Source: a virus
IMG/VR virus record: IMGVR_UViG_3300004369_000181
Coordinates: 1 to 21,347 of that record
DNA: 21,347 bases
Reading direction: 5' to 3' (one strand)
Under the pieces are notes generated by a model. The model was not told the origin of the DNA, made no database searches, and was given only the letters and a program-made list of their open reading frames with translations. Below are positions 1 through 7,041 of this stretch, piece by piece. Positions within the stretch are counted from its first letter, which is position 1; the number at the start of each line of letters is the position of its first letter. Position numbers and translations under genes: made by a program.

Positions 1-218
1 TTTACGCTTGCCCAGGCATGCCCGACGAGAAGGCCGTGGCAACGTACCGTCGCAACCTGAACTTCGGTTCCAACATCTTGGCCAACACGGCAGAGGTCAA
101 CATCATCGACCGTTCACCTATTGACGGGTCAGACAACGTACGTTTCGTGATGCGTTACTCGGCCGGTGTTCAACATGGCATTTCCGGTGACATTTGGTTT
201 GCCGCAACAACTTCGTAA
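1..218 (+). CDS. 3' end of a structural protein, possibly the major capsid protein (partial)
   Basis: The frame is open from base 3 to the TAA at 216-218, so the gene begins before the window and only about 71 residues are visible. The ATG at 18 is internal and not a believable start. The remnant contains a stretch like 'DGSDNVRFVMRYSAGVQHGISGDIWF', split here as DGSDNVRFVMRYSAG and VQHGISGDIWF, with a hydrophobic beta-strand pattern. This reminds me of the C-terminal end of capsid proteins in Bacteroidota phages, where a GSDNVRF-type strand and a 'GI.GDI' ending recur. A probable tail tube gene follows 3 bases later, which fits a late structural operon. The capsid assignment is an inference from a short remnant; another virion protein is possible. 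Confidence 0.45.
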   Translation, partial: YACPGMPDEKAVATYRRNLNFGSNILANTAEVNIIDRSPIDGSDNVRFVMRYSAGVQHGISGDIWFAATTS

Positions 219-221
219 GAC

Positions 222-782
222 ATGGCCTGTTCAATGACATCCGCTCGTGGTCTTAATTGCCGCGACCAGGTGGGGGGTGTGAAGGCCCTTTACCTTTCGA
301 CATTTGACCCCGCGTTCTACGACGGGTTGACAGTAACTGCAAACACCATTTCGGCCATCAGTGCGGCTCAAACGGTGTACCGTTACGACGTACGTCCACA
401 AACGTCGTCATTCACGGTCACCATGAATGCGGCTGATGCCGGTTCGGCCTCGTACGACATTGCTTGTGAGGTGACCCTCCATTCCATGACGGCAGCCGAC
501 AACGAGGAACTGGCAAAAGTGGTTGGGTCCTTGATGGTGGTGTACGTATTGGATGCCAATGACAACGTGTGGTGCCTTGGTGCGCAGAACGGTGTTCAGG
601 TGACCGCAGGGACGGCCTCAACGGGAACGGCCCGTGCCGACCTGAATGGGTACACCTTGACAATTAGCGGTTCTGAAGCTACCTTGCCCTTGCTTATCAC
701 CGCAAGTGCCGACGCTACCGCTGCCAACTGGCCGTTTGATTCCATCACCACGACAGTGTACACGGTAACGAACCCGGCTTAA
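222..782 (+). CDS. Probable tail tube protein
   Basis: A 186-residue protein with almost no Lys/Arg clusters and many Ser, Thr, Ala and Val residues, as in beta-rich virion proteins. The order of motifs matches a family I recognise from Bacteroidota phages: an N-terminal 'C..RDQVGGVKALYL' segment (residues 13-26), a central strand ending 'YDVRPQTSSFT', a 'LMVVYVLDANDNVWCLG' strand pair near 103-120, then 'GTASTGTARADLNGYTLTISG'. The GTA-TGTA-DLNGYTLT tail is the most characteristic part. That family is usually annotated as a tail tube or major tail protein. It starts 3 bases after the upstream gene and is followed by a terminator hairpin, as expected for a highly expressed virion gene. The family match is from memory. 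Confidence 0.6.
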   Translation: MACSMTSARGLNCRDQVGGVKALYLSTFDPAFYDGLTVTANTISAISAAQTVYRYDVRPQTSSFTVTMNAADAGSASYDIACEVTLHSMTAADNEELAKVVGSLMVVYVLDANDNVWCLGAQNGVQVTAGTASTGTARADLNGYTLTISGSEATLPLLITASADATAANWPFDSITTTVYTVTNPA

Positions 783-809
783 GGGGTAACAGTTTTCCAA
801 TCAACAGGG

Positions 810-834
810 AAGGGGGGCCACGTGTCCCCCTTTC
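810..834 (+). terminator. Rho-independent terminator after the tail tube gene
   Basis: A hairpin of AAGGGGG (from 810) paired with CCCCCTT (826-832), around a short loop containing CACGTG and followed by a few T residues. It lies 28 bases after the TAA of the tail tube gene in one of the few intergenic gaps. The T tract is weak, so partial read-through into the portal operon is likely. Confidence 0.6.
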
Positions 835-836
835 TA

Positions 837-866
837 TTTGGAACAGTTTACGGTGAACCATATTTG
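837..866 (+). promoter_or_regulatory. Possible promoter with Bacteroidota-like -33/-7 elements
   Basis: TTTG at 837-840 and CATATTTG at 859-866 are separated by 18 bases. The second is one mismatch from the TAnnTTTG -7 consensus of Bacteroidota. It follows the terminator and ends 5 bases before the ATG at 872. It lacks the inverted repeat found at the three promoters near 6.5-8.0 kb. This is a weak motif match supported mainly by its position. Confidence 0.35.
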
Positions 867-871
867 TGGGC

Positions 872-1279
872 ATGGTACGACTGAACAACGGCACAAACAC
901 CCTGACCTTCTCCCCCAACAGGGACCTCCCGTACGGGTCGACGGGTCGGTTGTATTTGACCATCAAGAACAGGTCAACAGGCAAGACCAAATCCACGTAC
1001 ACGGACACCGAGTCGTACGCTGACGCACCACGGGCCGTGACCATGACCATACGTATCAACGACGGTGGTGAGGCCACCGAGACGGGGTACCTTGAGTTGA
1101 CGGCCCCTGAATTTCCGGCCGGTTACTACTCTTACCTTCTTTACCAAGCAAACGCTGACCAAGAGTTACACCTACTCATTGACGTTGGGGTGCTTTACTA
1201 CGACATCACCAGTGGTGAGGGTGCCGTAATTTGGACCAACCCACCGTTGACCATTGATTACAAGATTTACCAAAAATGA
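872..1279 (+). CDS. Beta-rich structural protein of unknown function
   Basis: I do not recognise a named family. The protein has 135 residues when started at the ATG at 872; a GTG at 866 would add two residues. It reads like a single beta-sandwich domain: alternating strands such as 'GRLYLTIKNRSTGK', 'GYLELTAPEFPAGYYSYLLYQ' and a C-terminal 'LTIDYKIYQ'. The 'FPAGYYSYLLYQ' stretch is typical of small virion decoration or adaptor proteins in Bacteroidota phages. It overlaps the portal gene by an ATGA at 1276-1279 and follows a terminator and candidate promoter, so it may begin the portal transcript. Its role in the particle is an inference from its neighbours. Confidence 0.6.
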   Translation: MVRLNNGTNTLTFSPNRDLPYGSTGRLYLTIKNRSTGKTKSTYTDTESYADAPRAVTMTIRINDGGEATETGYLELTAPEFPAGYYSYLLYQANADQELHLLIDVGVLYYDITSGEGAVIWTNPPLTIDYKIYQK

Positions 1280-3072
1280 AACACCAATTCAGTGTGCTTG
1301 ACGTGCCCACGCACGACATCCCAGTCTTTGAGGAACGCCACGGCAAGACGTGGGTGACCTACGGGTTGGACGACAATTACGGGGCATACCTTGAAAGGTT
1401 GTTTCTGCAAAGTAGCATTCACTCGGCCATTGTACAGGGTGTTGGTGCCATGATTTACGGTGAGGGGTTGGAGGCCACTGACCGGGAGGCCAACGACGGC
1501 AAGAAAGAACAGTGGTTACGCCTCCAAACCCTGCTGAACAACAGTTCCCAAGACCTGTTGCAGAAGTTGGCCCTGGACCTCAAGTTGTATGGTCAATGCT
1601 ACATCAACACCATTTGGTCCCGTGACCGTAGCAAGGTGGTGGAAATGCGACACCTTCCCGTCCACACCATGCGGTCAGGGTTGGCCGACAGTAACGGCAA
1701 GGTCGACGTGTACTACTACGCCCAGGAGTGGACATCACAAACCCAACCACAAGCCATCAGGTCCTTCTGCTTGGAGGACCGTACCGAGGCCTCCCGTGTG
1801 TTGCACATCAAACGTTATGCCCCCTCTTTCCACTACTACGGCATCCCTGACTACGTGGGGTCTTGTGGTTACGTAGAGTTGGACAAGGAGATACAAACCA
1901 TGCACCTTCAAAACATCAAGAACGGCCTGTTCCCGTCCATGATGTTGTCCTTCAATAACGGGGTGCCCACCGATGAAGAAAGGTGGGACATCGAACGCAA
2001 GGTCATGGAGAAATTTGCCGGGGCCGACAACGCGGGCAAACTGTTAATCACCTTCAACGACGGGTCTGACACGGCACCCACCTTTACACCCATCAACACC
2101 AACGGCAACGACGGCCTGTATCAATACCTCTCAACCGAAGTTGCCACCAAGGTGTTGTCCGGTCACCGTGTTACCTCTCCCCTGTTGTTTGGGGTACGTG
2201 GGGACGGCACAGGGTTTGGCAACAACGCGGACGAGTTACGTGATTCGTACTCCCTATTCAACAACACGGTGGTCATCCCCTTCCAAAACATCTTGCTTGA
2301 GGGGTTGTCACCTGTATTTGAGACGGTGGGGTGCAACCTTGACCTCTACTTCAAACCTCTTAAGCCGGCCGACTTCTTGGACCTGGAGGAGGAACAGGAA
2401 ATGGAGGCCAACTGGAAAGTGAGTGAGGAGGCCTTCAGTATGGACTCCCATGCCGACCAACTCATCAACCTTGGGGAGGACGAGGACCTGACCGACTACG
2501 AACTCGTTGACTCCCGTGAGGTGGACTACGACCTTGAGAAGGTGTTAGACAGTGCCTTCTCGTTTGCGTCGGTAATCCCATCCAACCCCAACGCCACGTC
2601 ACAGGAACAGGACAGTCCCCTCATCAAGGTCCGTTACAAGTACACCGAAGGCCCGGGCCGTGACGCACGTGGTACGGACAAGAGGGGACGTAAGAACCCC
2701 ACCCGTGACTTCTGCCAAAAGATGATGCGGGCCGGGAAGGTGTACCGCAAGGAGGACATAGATGCCGGCAACGGTGCCAACCCCGGGTTCGGTGAGTTTG
2801 GTGCTTCGACGTACGACATCTTCAAGTACAAAGGAGGCCCTCGGTGTCGTCACTACTGGACCCGGTTGACGTACCTACGACGTAACAACGAGCGCATCAG
2901 TGTCAACCAGGCCCGACGTATCATCAACGATGTCATCAGGACCCTCCCCTTTGACGAACGTGCCCAATACCGCCTCCCTGACAACCCCAAAGAGGTGGCC
3001 ATGGTACCCAACGACATGACACACAAGGGGTACTCCCCAAACAACCCTAACAAACCCTCTGACGCACGTTAA
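1276..3072 (+). CDS. Portal protein with C-terminal Cys-containing extension
   Basis: 598 residues, long for a portal of this type. Residues 1-370 carry the portal pattern: N-terminal 'YGLDDNYGAYLERLF', 'SAIVQGVGAMIYGEGL' (50-65), 'KLYGQCYINTIW', and 'RVTSPLLFGVRGDGTGFGN' (298-316) before the crown helices. This resembles portals of Bacteroidota phages, which form the dodecameric DNA-entry ring at one capsid vertex. An acidic linker (369-420) leads to a second domain (450-540) with 'NPTRDFC' (C480), 'GKVYRKEDI' and 'KYKGGPRCRHYW' (C524, H526). This resembles the C-terminal Cys/His segment of MuF-type head morphogenesis proteins, where 'R.FC..M.GKVY' recurs. No separate MuF gene is seen nearby. 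The portal call is firm; the MuF-like reading of the tail is an inference. Confidence 0.85.
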   Translation: MKHQFSVLDVPTHDIPVFEERHGKTWVTYGLDDNYGAYLERLFLQSSIHSAIVQGVGAMIYGEGLEATDREANDGKKEQWLRLQTLLNNSSQDLLQKLALDLKLYGQCYINTIWSRDRSKVVEMRHLPVHTMRSGLADSNGKVDVYYYAQEWTSQTQPQAIRSFCLEDRTEASRVLHIKRYAPSFHYYGIPDYVGSCGYVELDKEIQTMHLQNIKNGLFPSMMLSFNNGVPTDEERWDIERKVMEKFAGADNAGKLLITFNDGSDTAPTFTPINTNGNDGLYQYLSTEVATKVLSGHRVTSPLLFGVRGDGTGFGNNADELRDSYSLFNNTVVIPFQNILLEGLSPVFETVGCNLDLYFKPLKPADFLDLEEEQEMEANWKVSEEAFSMDSHADQLINLGEDEDLTDYELVDSREVDYDLEKVLDSAFSFASVIPSNPNATSQEQDSPLIKVRYKYTEGPGRDARGTDKRGRKNPTRDFCQKMMRAGKVYRKEDIDAGNGANPGFGEFGASTYDIFKYKGGPRCRHYWTRLTYLRRNNERISVNQARRIINDVIRTLPFDERAQYRLPDNPKEVAMVPNDMTHKGYSPNNPNKPSDAR

Positions 3073-3074
3073 AC

Positions 3075-3641
3075 ATGGCAACGAAGTTTGTACTCTTTTG
3101 TTCCCCCGACTACGTTAAACAGGCCACCGTGCTTGAACGTACCGTTGATGACGACCTGTTGTCACCTTGTATCTACAACGCACAGGAACGGCACATTCTG
3201 CCGACCCTTGGGGAGAACCTTTACGACACCATGGCAAGCAAGGTGGCATCATCGGCCGTGAGTGGGGACTACAAGACCCTTCTGGACGCTTATATTGCCC
3301 CGGCCTTGGTACATTTCAGCATGGCAGAGGTGATACCACACCTCCGGGTGCGTTTGGCCCTAAACAGTGCCACAACGGCCTCAAGTGATGGGGCCGCTGC
3401 CGTACCGGAGGCCGACCTCCGGGCCATTGTGAACAGGGCCGAACAGTTGGGCAACTTCCACAAGGAACGTCTAATTGATTGGTTGATGCAGAACGGGTCG
3501 TTGGTACCGGAGTACCTAACCAACACGTCACCACAGTTGCAACCAACACGACGTAACTACACACAAGGTCTAAACGTGGACCCCACGTACGGCAACCAGT
3601 CGTACGACATTGTGAAGCAACTTCTTGGCCTAAAAACATGA
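3075..3641 (+). CDS. Head-tail connector-like protein
   Basis: 188 residues, starting 2 bases after the portal stop. The N-terminal half reads 'VDDDLLSPCIYNAQERHILPTLGENLYDTM', with a gap of helices, then 'YIAPALVHFSMAEVIPHLRVRL'. This helical pattern (two-step 'I..AQ...I.P.LG..LYD' followed by 'Y..P.L....') matches a family found directly after portal genes in Bacteroidota phages, and resembles the gp6/gp15-type adaptors that dock under the portal. The C-terminal part (150-188) is polar and probably extended. Position after portal supports an adaptor role. The exact family is assigned from memory. Confidence 0.55.
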   Translation: MATKFVLFCSPDYVKQATVLERTVDDDLLSPCIYNAQERHILPTLGENLYDTMASKVASSAVSGDYKTLLDAYIAPALVHFSMAEVIPHLRVRLALNSATTASSDGAAAVPEADLRAIVNRAEQLGNFHKERLIDWLMQNGSLVPEYLTNTSPQLQPTRRNYTQGLNVDPTYGNQSYDIVKQLLGLKT

Positions 3642-3787
3642 AACGACAAGACAAACGCACCGTCCGCAACATCAACCTGCTGAAACACTACATCAAACGA
3701 CATGGCATCTCGGAAGATTTCATCCCTGACAGAACTGGCAACAACACCCGACTCGGGGGACCTGTTACAGGTCATCGACGTAAGTGA
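3638..3787 (+). CDS. Possible small basic protein (49 aa)
   Basis: This ORF starts with an ATGA overlap on the connector stop and ends inside the next gene, overlapping it by 86 bases. Its first 28 residues are basic and helical (begins MKRQDKRTVRNINLLKHYI) and fill the 60-base gap between the two larger genes; the rest runs out of frame with the next gene and looks non-coding. It may be a real short peptide or only a translational bridge between the two genes. Nothing about its function can be read. Confidence 0.35.
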   Translation: MKRQDKRTVRNINLLKHYIKRHGISEDFIPDRTGNNTRLGGPVTGHRRK

Positions 3788-4256
3788 CACCACCTACGCA
3801 GCCACGGGCACAAACAAGAAGATTCAGTTCAGCAACCTGATTCCGGCCCCAACGTACCGGACCATGTTCCACGGGTCGTTCTTTGACGTAGCCATCAGGG
3901 ACGTGTACTTGCCCATCACCGGTGAATCTGAAAACACACTTCCCCAACGTTGGAGCAAGATACCCATGGGGTACGACGGGTTCCTCAAGAAGGTGGTGGT
4001 GCGTCGTGAATATACCCCACCCACGTCGGGGGACCTTACGGTGACGCTACAAGAGACACCGGGTGATGGCACGTCCGTAACAAATGTTGAGGCCATCACA
4101 GTCACCCCAACGTATGGCAGCGTGTCAACAACCGTGTTTGACTTTACAAGCGCGGCCGTGTTGCAAGCCGGTTACACTTACAACCTACTGTTGACCAACG
4201 GCCTCAACTACGCCATGGGCAACACGTCCTTCACCATCGTTATTGAAATGACATGA
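3702..4256 (+). CDS. Structural protein, probable tail or head appendage
   Basis: 184 residues. The N-terminus, 'ISSLTELATTPDSGDLLQVIDVSD' (split: ISSLTELATTPDSGD, LLQVIDVSD) followed by 'GTNKKIQFSNL', is a motif I associate with the starts of phage tail fibre and appendage proteins ('kis.L....t..d.Ell.v...gtnkki..sdl'). In those proteins it acts as an attachment segment. The rest is beta-rich: 'YRTMFHGSFFDVAIRDVYLPI' region, 'SGDLTVTLQETPGDG', 'AGYTYNLLLTNG'. It resembles a jelly-roll-like domain that could cover the virion surface. There is no enzymatic motif. It overlaps the next small gene by an ATGA at 4253-4256. Confidence 0.55.
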   Translation: MASRKISSLTELATTPDSGDLLQVIDVSDTTYAATGTNKKIQFSNLIPAPTYRTMFHGSFFDVAIRDVYLPITGESENTLPQRWSKIPMGYDGFLKKVVVRREYTPPTSGDLTVTLQETPGDGTSVTNVEAITVTPTYGSVSTTVFDFTSAAVLQAGYTYNLLLTNGLNYAMGNTSFTIVIEMT

Positions 4257-4408
4257 CCTACAAATCCCAGTTCCTTCAAACCTTGACGGAGGCCGCTGAA
4301 AACGACCTAACCGATGCCGTCAACCACCTGTTGCCCATCCTCCAAGAGGTGGACACCGCCCTGGCCGACCTGGAGGCCCGTGTTACCGCTTTAGAACCGA
4401 CAAAATGA
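4253..4408 (+). CDS. Small helical protein (51 aa)
   Basis: Starts in an ATGA overlap with the structural gene before it and ends in another with the gene after it. The sequence is almost wholly helical and acidic, with heptad-like spacing in the C-terminal half (LPILQEVDTALADLEARVT), so a short coiled coil is likely. It may oligomerise with the appendage protein or act in lysis; neither can be decided from the sequence. The precise overlaps at both ends are the main evidence that it is translated. Confidence 0.6.
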   Translation: MTYKSQFLQTLTEAAENDLTDAVNHLLPILQEVDTALADLEARVTALEPTK

Positions 4409-4497
4409 TTAGCACTGGAGAACTGATTATCCTTGTCGTGTCCGTGTTGGGCATTGTGTCGTGGATTGTGGCCACCATACAAAATGACCAACTATGA
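4405..4497 (+). CDS. Single-pass membrane micropeptide (30 aa)
   Basis: A 30-residue ORF locked between neighbours by an ATGA overlap at 4405-4408 and an ATGA overlap at 4494-4497. Residues 6-26 (ELIILVVSVLGIVSWIVAT) form one clear membrane helix with very short polar ends. It sits at the head of the lysis cluster, before a second membrane/coiled-coil protein and the amidase, so a holin-accessory or spanin-like role is possible. The size is too small for family recognition. Confidence 0.5.
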   Translation: MISTGELIILVVSVLGIVSWIVATIQNDQL

Positions 4498-4700
4498 ATG
4501 AGGTGACCTTATTTGAGGCCGTGACCCTTTGTGTGGGGTTGGTTGGGTTGTACGTTAAGATGCAACAGGAGGTGGGCAAACTGAAGGCCCGTATTCATTT
4601 GATTGAGGCCGAACGTGACGAGTTCAGGGCTACCTTGAAGGAGTTACTGAACACCACACAAGAAATCAAGATAATGTTGGCCAAGAAAGGGATAGCATGA
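4494..4700 (+). CDS. Membrane-anchored coiled-coil protein
   Basis: 68 residues: an N-terminal membrane helix (about 5-21, LFEAVTLCVGLVGLYV) followed by a long charged helix rich in Glu, Lys and Leu (KLKARIHLIEAERDEFRAT and on to residue 62). This layout resembles Rz-like or XhlA-like lysis accessory proteins, which hold a coiled coil next to the cytoplasmic membrane. It overlaps the amidase gene by ATGA (4697-4700), which favours a lysis role. I see no lipobox or other diagnostic motif. Confidence 0.6.
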   Translation: MNEVTLFEAVTLCVGLVGLYVKMQQEVGKLKARIHLIEAERDEFRATLKELLNTTQEIKIMLAKKGIA

Positions 4701-5140
4701 AGGCCTTGGAGTCAGGTATGGTGATTCTACATTGCTCGGCAACACCTCCAAGCATGGACGTGGGTGTCGAGTGGATAAGGGACCTCCATGTCCACGGACG
4801 GGGGTGGTCTGATGTTGGGTACCATTTCGTCATCAAACAAGACGGGTCCATACAGATGGGCCGGCCGTTGTCACGGTCGGGTGCCCACACCAAAGGGTAC
4901 AACAACTCCATCGGCATTTGTTATGTCGGAGGGGTGGACGAGGACCACCAACCAAAAGACACCATGACATGGGAACAAGAGTTGTCGTTCTTCCAACTGT
5001 GGCACAGTCTGCTCACGCTATTTGGGCCGTTGTCCCTACATGGTCACAACGAGTTTGCCCCCAAGGCATGCCCGTCCTTTGACGTGCAAAGCAAATACCG
5101 ATTCCTAACAAACTCAAATGATACAAAACGACATGATTGA
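4697..5140 (+). CDS. N-acetylmuramoyl-L-alanine amidase (T7 lysozyme-like endolysin)
   Basis: 147 residues, the normal size for a single-domain Amidase_2/PGRP-fold endolysin such as T7 lysozyme. It cleaves the amide bond between N-acetylmuramic acid and L-Ala in peptidoglycan. Visible family landmarks are 'MVILHCSATP' (zinc ligand His12), 'GRGWSDVGYHFVI' (the GW..vGYHf core), 'GAHTKGYNNSIGICYVGG', and 'LHGHNEFAPKACPSFDV' near the C-terminus, which provides the second zinc His, the conserved Lys and the zinc-ligand Cys. No signal peptide is seen, so export needs a holin; membrane-protein genes flank it on both sides. Confidence 0.93.
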   Translation: MKALESGMVILHCSATPPSMDVGVEWIRDLHVHGRGWSDVGYHFVIKQDGSIQMGRPLSRSGAHTKGYNNSIGICYVGGVDEDHQPKDTMTWEQELSFFQLWHSLLTLFGPLSLHGHNEFAPKACPSFDVQSKYRFLTNSNDTKRHD

Positions 5141-5303
5141 CTTCATTTTGGCCCACTGGGCAGAACTGCTGATTGCCGTCATGGCCTTGGCAAAGGTGGT
5201 GGTGAATCTTACACCCACAACGGCCGACAACCAGGTGTTCGGCTACATCGACCTTCTCATCACGGCCATCACGGGTGACCGTCGTAAGAGGGGGGGTGAG
5301 TAA
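5118..5303 (+). CDS. Small membrane protein, holin candidate
   Basis: 61 residues with one strong membrane helix (about 8-30, containing AELLIAVMALAKVVVNL), then a 'LTPTTADN' turn and an amphipathic helix ending in a basic tail (GDRRKRGGE). This size and the charged C-terminus are typical of small phage holins, and it lies directly after the endolysin with a 23-base overlap. A very similar layout, including an 'LTPT..D' turn, is common in Bacteroidota phages as unassigned small proteins. Holin function is an inference from location and topology. Confidence 0.6.
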   Translation: MIQNDMIDFILAHWAELLIAVMALAKVVVNLTPTTADNQVFGYIDLLITAITGDRRKRGGE

Positions 5304-5601
5304 CACGGGCCTGAAGGCCCTACTCCTCAAACTGGACATCACCGAGGTCTTTAAGACCAAGGGGGACCTCAAACGTTGGTCTGCCAAACGCACCGTCGGT
5401 GGTGTCGTTGTACTCACCGCTTGCAACGAGGCCCTCGACAGTGGCATCACGTGGCCTGTTGTGGCCATGTGTGCCGTCGGGGTGCTACCGTTGTGCCTAT
5501 CCTTTTTTGAAAATGAAAGTCAACCACGTGGCCGCAAACGTCCACACCCTACACACCGAGTTCGAGACAGGGGAGACACAAAGGTTACTCGTTCTCTCTG
5601 A
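5296..5601 (+). CDS. Two-helix membrane protein, second holin candidate
   Basis: The most likely start is GTG at 5296, overlapping the previous stop by 8 bases; a GTG at 5275 would add seven residues. The 101-residue protein has a polar N-terminus ending 'LKRWSAKRTVGG', then two membrane helices (about 38-52 and 57-73: VVVLTACNEA and TWPVVAMCAVGVLPLCLSF). The 'RWSAKRTVGG' segment before the first helix recurs in phage holin-like proteins. The last 30 residues are basic and overlap the phosphoesterase gene by 89 bases, so this tail may be poorly constrained. Together with the preceding gene it could form a holin/antiholin pair; that is inference. Confidence 0.55.
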   Translation: MSNTGLKALLLKLDITEVFKTKGDLKRWSAKRTVGGVVVLTACNEALDSGITWPVVAMCAVGVLPLCLSFFENESQPRGRKRPHPTHRVRDRGDTKVTRSL

Positions 5602-6382
5602 CGTACACTACGATAGCACCCACTGTGACCGGGAACTCCTAACCAAACACCTTGAGGAGGCCAAGGCCACCTCATCACCCATATTCCTGAACGGAGATTT
5701 CCTCGACCTCATGGGTGGGAAGTACGACCCACGTAACACGCTACCGGGGGGCCTACGGCCCGAGTACAGGGGTCAGGACTACTTCGACCTTGTTATTGAG
5801 GACGCGGTGCGTTATTTGGCCCCCTACGCACACCTCATCATTGCCTACGGTCAGGGCAACCACGAAACCAACGTACGGAAACGACAACACACCGACCCCT
5901 CCCGTCGCATGGTTGAGGGGTTGAAGGCCCTTGGGTCACCCCTGGCCTTGGGTGGTTATGCCGGTTGGATAAGGTGGTATTGCACCTATTCAACGGAGCG
6001 TACGTCGTACGTGATACACTATCACCACGGCATGGGGGGCAATGCCCCACGGTCCAAGGGGGTGTTGCATGCTGACATAGACACGGCCCGTTATCCTGAT
6101 GCCGACTTCATTGTCCGTGGCCACGACCACAACAAATGGCACGTCCCCATGGTGGTCGAACGGCTAACGACCAAGAACCACCGACACCGTAAGACCATAC
6201 ACCACGTCCGTTGTGGGTCATATAAGGCCATGGGGGACGGTGTGTCGGGTTGGGAGGTAGAGAAAGGGTTTGGTCAACCCCGTTTGGGTGGGTATTGGTT
6301 GAAGGTGACCCGGAGTGGACACAACAGTCGTGGCAAGAGGGACCGGTTGTGGACAACAAACGTTGAGGAGGCATATTGGTAA
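5513..6382 (+). CDS. Calcineurin-like metallophosphoesterase
   Basis: I start it at the ATG at 5513 because the upstream extension of the frame runs inside the membrane-protein gene. The 289-residue protein carries the full two-metal phosphoesterase signature: 'LVLSDVHYD' (D30, H32), 'LNGDFLDL' (G61-D62), 'GQGNHET' (N116, H117), 'IHYHHG' (His cluster 169-172) and 'VRGHDHNKWH' (H204, H206). Such enzymes hydrolyse phosphomono- or diesters; the substrate cannot be read. It is the last gene before the strong terminator at 6418 and is grouped with lysis genes. Relatives in phages are sometimes annotated as DNA-repair exonuclease-like, but the SbcD/Mre11 capping domain is absent, so a small phosphodiester or nucleotide substrate seems more likely. 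Confidence 0.85.
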   Translation: MKVNHVAANVHTLHTEFETGETQRLLVLSDVHYDSTHCDRELLTKHLEEAKATSSPIFLNGDFLDLMGGKYDPRNTLPGGLRPEYRGQDYFDLVIEDAVRYLAPYAHLIIAYGQGNHETNVRKRQHTDPSRRMVEGLKALGSPLALGGYAGWIRWYCTYSTERTSYVIHYHHGMGGNAPRSKGVLHADIDTARYPDADFIVRGHDHNKWHVPMVVERLTTKNHRHRKTIHHVRCGSYKAMGDGVSGWEVEKGFGQPRLGGYWLKVTRSGHNSRGKRDRLWTTNVEEAYW

Positions 6383-6417
6383 ACGGTCACCAGGGTGTGA
6401 CACTTGTTTTTCATGGG

Positions 6418-6457
6418 TTGGGGGTCCCTGTTTTTATGGGGGTCCCCAATTTTTTTT
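6418..6457 (+). terminator. Strong terminator closing the late/lysis unit
   Basis: TTGGGG (6418-6423) can pair with CCCCAA (6444-6449), with an inner CCC/GGG pairing around a T-rich loop, followed directly by eight T residues (6450-6457). The arm GGGGGTCCC occurs twice, which also allows alternative foldings. It lies 35 bases after the phosphoesterase stop and just before the first of three early promoters, so it separates late from early transcription. Confidence 0.8.
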
Positions 6458-6476
6458 GCAGAAATATCAAAATAGA

Positions 6477-6509
6477 TTTGGATTCACAATCCAAGTCGAC
6501 TTATATTTG
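6477..6509 (+). promoter_or_regulatory. Early promoter/operator copy 1
   Basis: A perfect inverted repeat TTGGATT-CAC-AATCCAA (6478-6494) overlaps a TTTG -33 box (6477-6480). After 7 bases comes TATATTTG (6502-6509), a full match to the Bacteroidota -7 consensus TAnnTTTG. The ATG at 6514 follows after exactly 4 bases, so transcription would begin at or beside the start codon. The same arrangement recurs at 7382 and 7922. The dyad looks like the binding site for a dimeric regulator. Confidence 0.8.
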
Positions 6510-6513
6510 GCCC

Positions 6514-6717
6514 ATGGAATACACAGAAACACCCATCCACGGACAAGTCGTTAACAGTAACACACGTTGCGACACCTACGAGACCAACGGCATCTACAAA
6601 CTGGTCTACACCGACCGCCACACCGACGAGACGATTGCTACGTATTGGAGCATGCCGAGTGAGAGTTTGGTGAAGTTCTACTACCGAGTGTACAAAACAC
6701 AACAGGACTGCAAATAA
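6514..6717 (+). CDS. Early small protein of unknown function (67 aa)
   Basis: Not recognised. The frame is open upstream to 6376 but that part holds the terminator and promoter; the ATG at 6514, placed 4 bases after the -7 box, is the real start. The protein is polar with a 'NGIYKLVYTDRHTDETIATYW' core (split: NGIYKLVYTDRHTDE, TIATYW) that looks like a beta-hairpin or small beta sheet, and three scattered cysteines including one near the C-terminus (QQDCK). It is the first gene of the early operon, a position often used for host-takeover or anti-defence proteins, but nothing in the sequence proves that role. Confidence 0.65.
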   Translation: MEYTETPIHGQVVNSNTRCDTYETNGIYKLVYTDRHTDETIATYWSMPSESLVKFYYRVYKTQQDCK

Positions 6718-6723
6718 CCCCCC

Positions 6724-7032
6724 ATGGAAAACACAAACACACAAACCATGACCTACACATTCACCCCCCAACAGTTGGCCGACCTTATTGACGACGCATT
6801 TGACCTTGGCAAGGTTTACGCCACCGACGAGTTGAACACATTGCCGGCAGGGTTCTTTGCCAACACCACCACGGCCGTCTACAAGCGCAACGATAGCACG
6901 GCCGACTGTTGGACAAGGTTCCTTGACGACAACGGTGGACACGGCCTCCACAGTGGTGATGCCAAGTTGGACCTGTTGACCAAACACCTGGTGAACCACC
7001 TCCGTGACAATTTGGACGTTGACTTCGACTGA
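6724..7032 (+). CDS. Early protein of unknown function (102 aa)
   Basis: Not recognised. It begins 6 bases after the previous stop with MENTNTQ, nearly the same first codons as the genes at 7419 and 7959. A 'FTPQQLADLIDDAFDLGKVYATDEL' helix (split: FTPQQLADLID, DAFDLGKVYATDEL) leads into a polar middle and a C-terminal helix 'DLLTKHLVNHLRDNLDVDFD'. The protein is acidic (many Asp), a trait common in phage inhibitors and DNA mimics, but the acidity is modest. A good terminator follows 9 bases after the stop, so this gene ends a two-gene transcript. Confidence 0.7.
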   Translation: MENTNTQTMTYTFTPQQLADLIDDAFDLGKVYATDELNTLPAGFFANTTTAVYKRNDSTADCWTRFLDDNGGHGLHSGDAKLDLLTKHLVNHLRDNLDVDFD

Positions 7033-7041
7033 TACAAACCC

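Noticed and set aside
5500-5520. TTTTTTGAAAATG as a possible frameshift joining the membrane protein to the phosphoesterase
   Set aside because: The phosphoesterase has its own ATG at 5513 in a suitable A-rich context and a complete domain, and the required +1 shift has no supporting signal. Simple overlap explains the arrangement.
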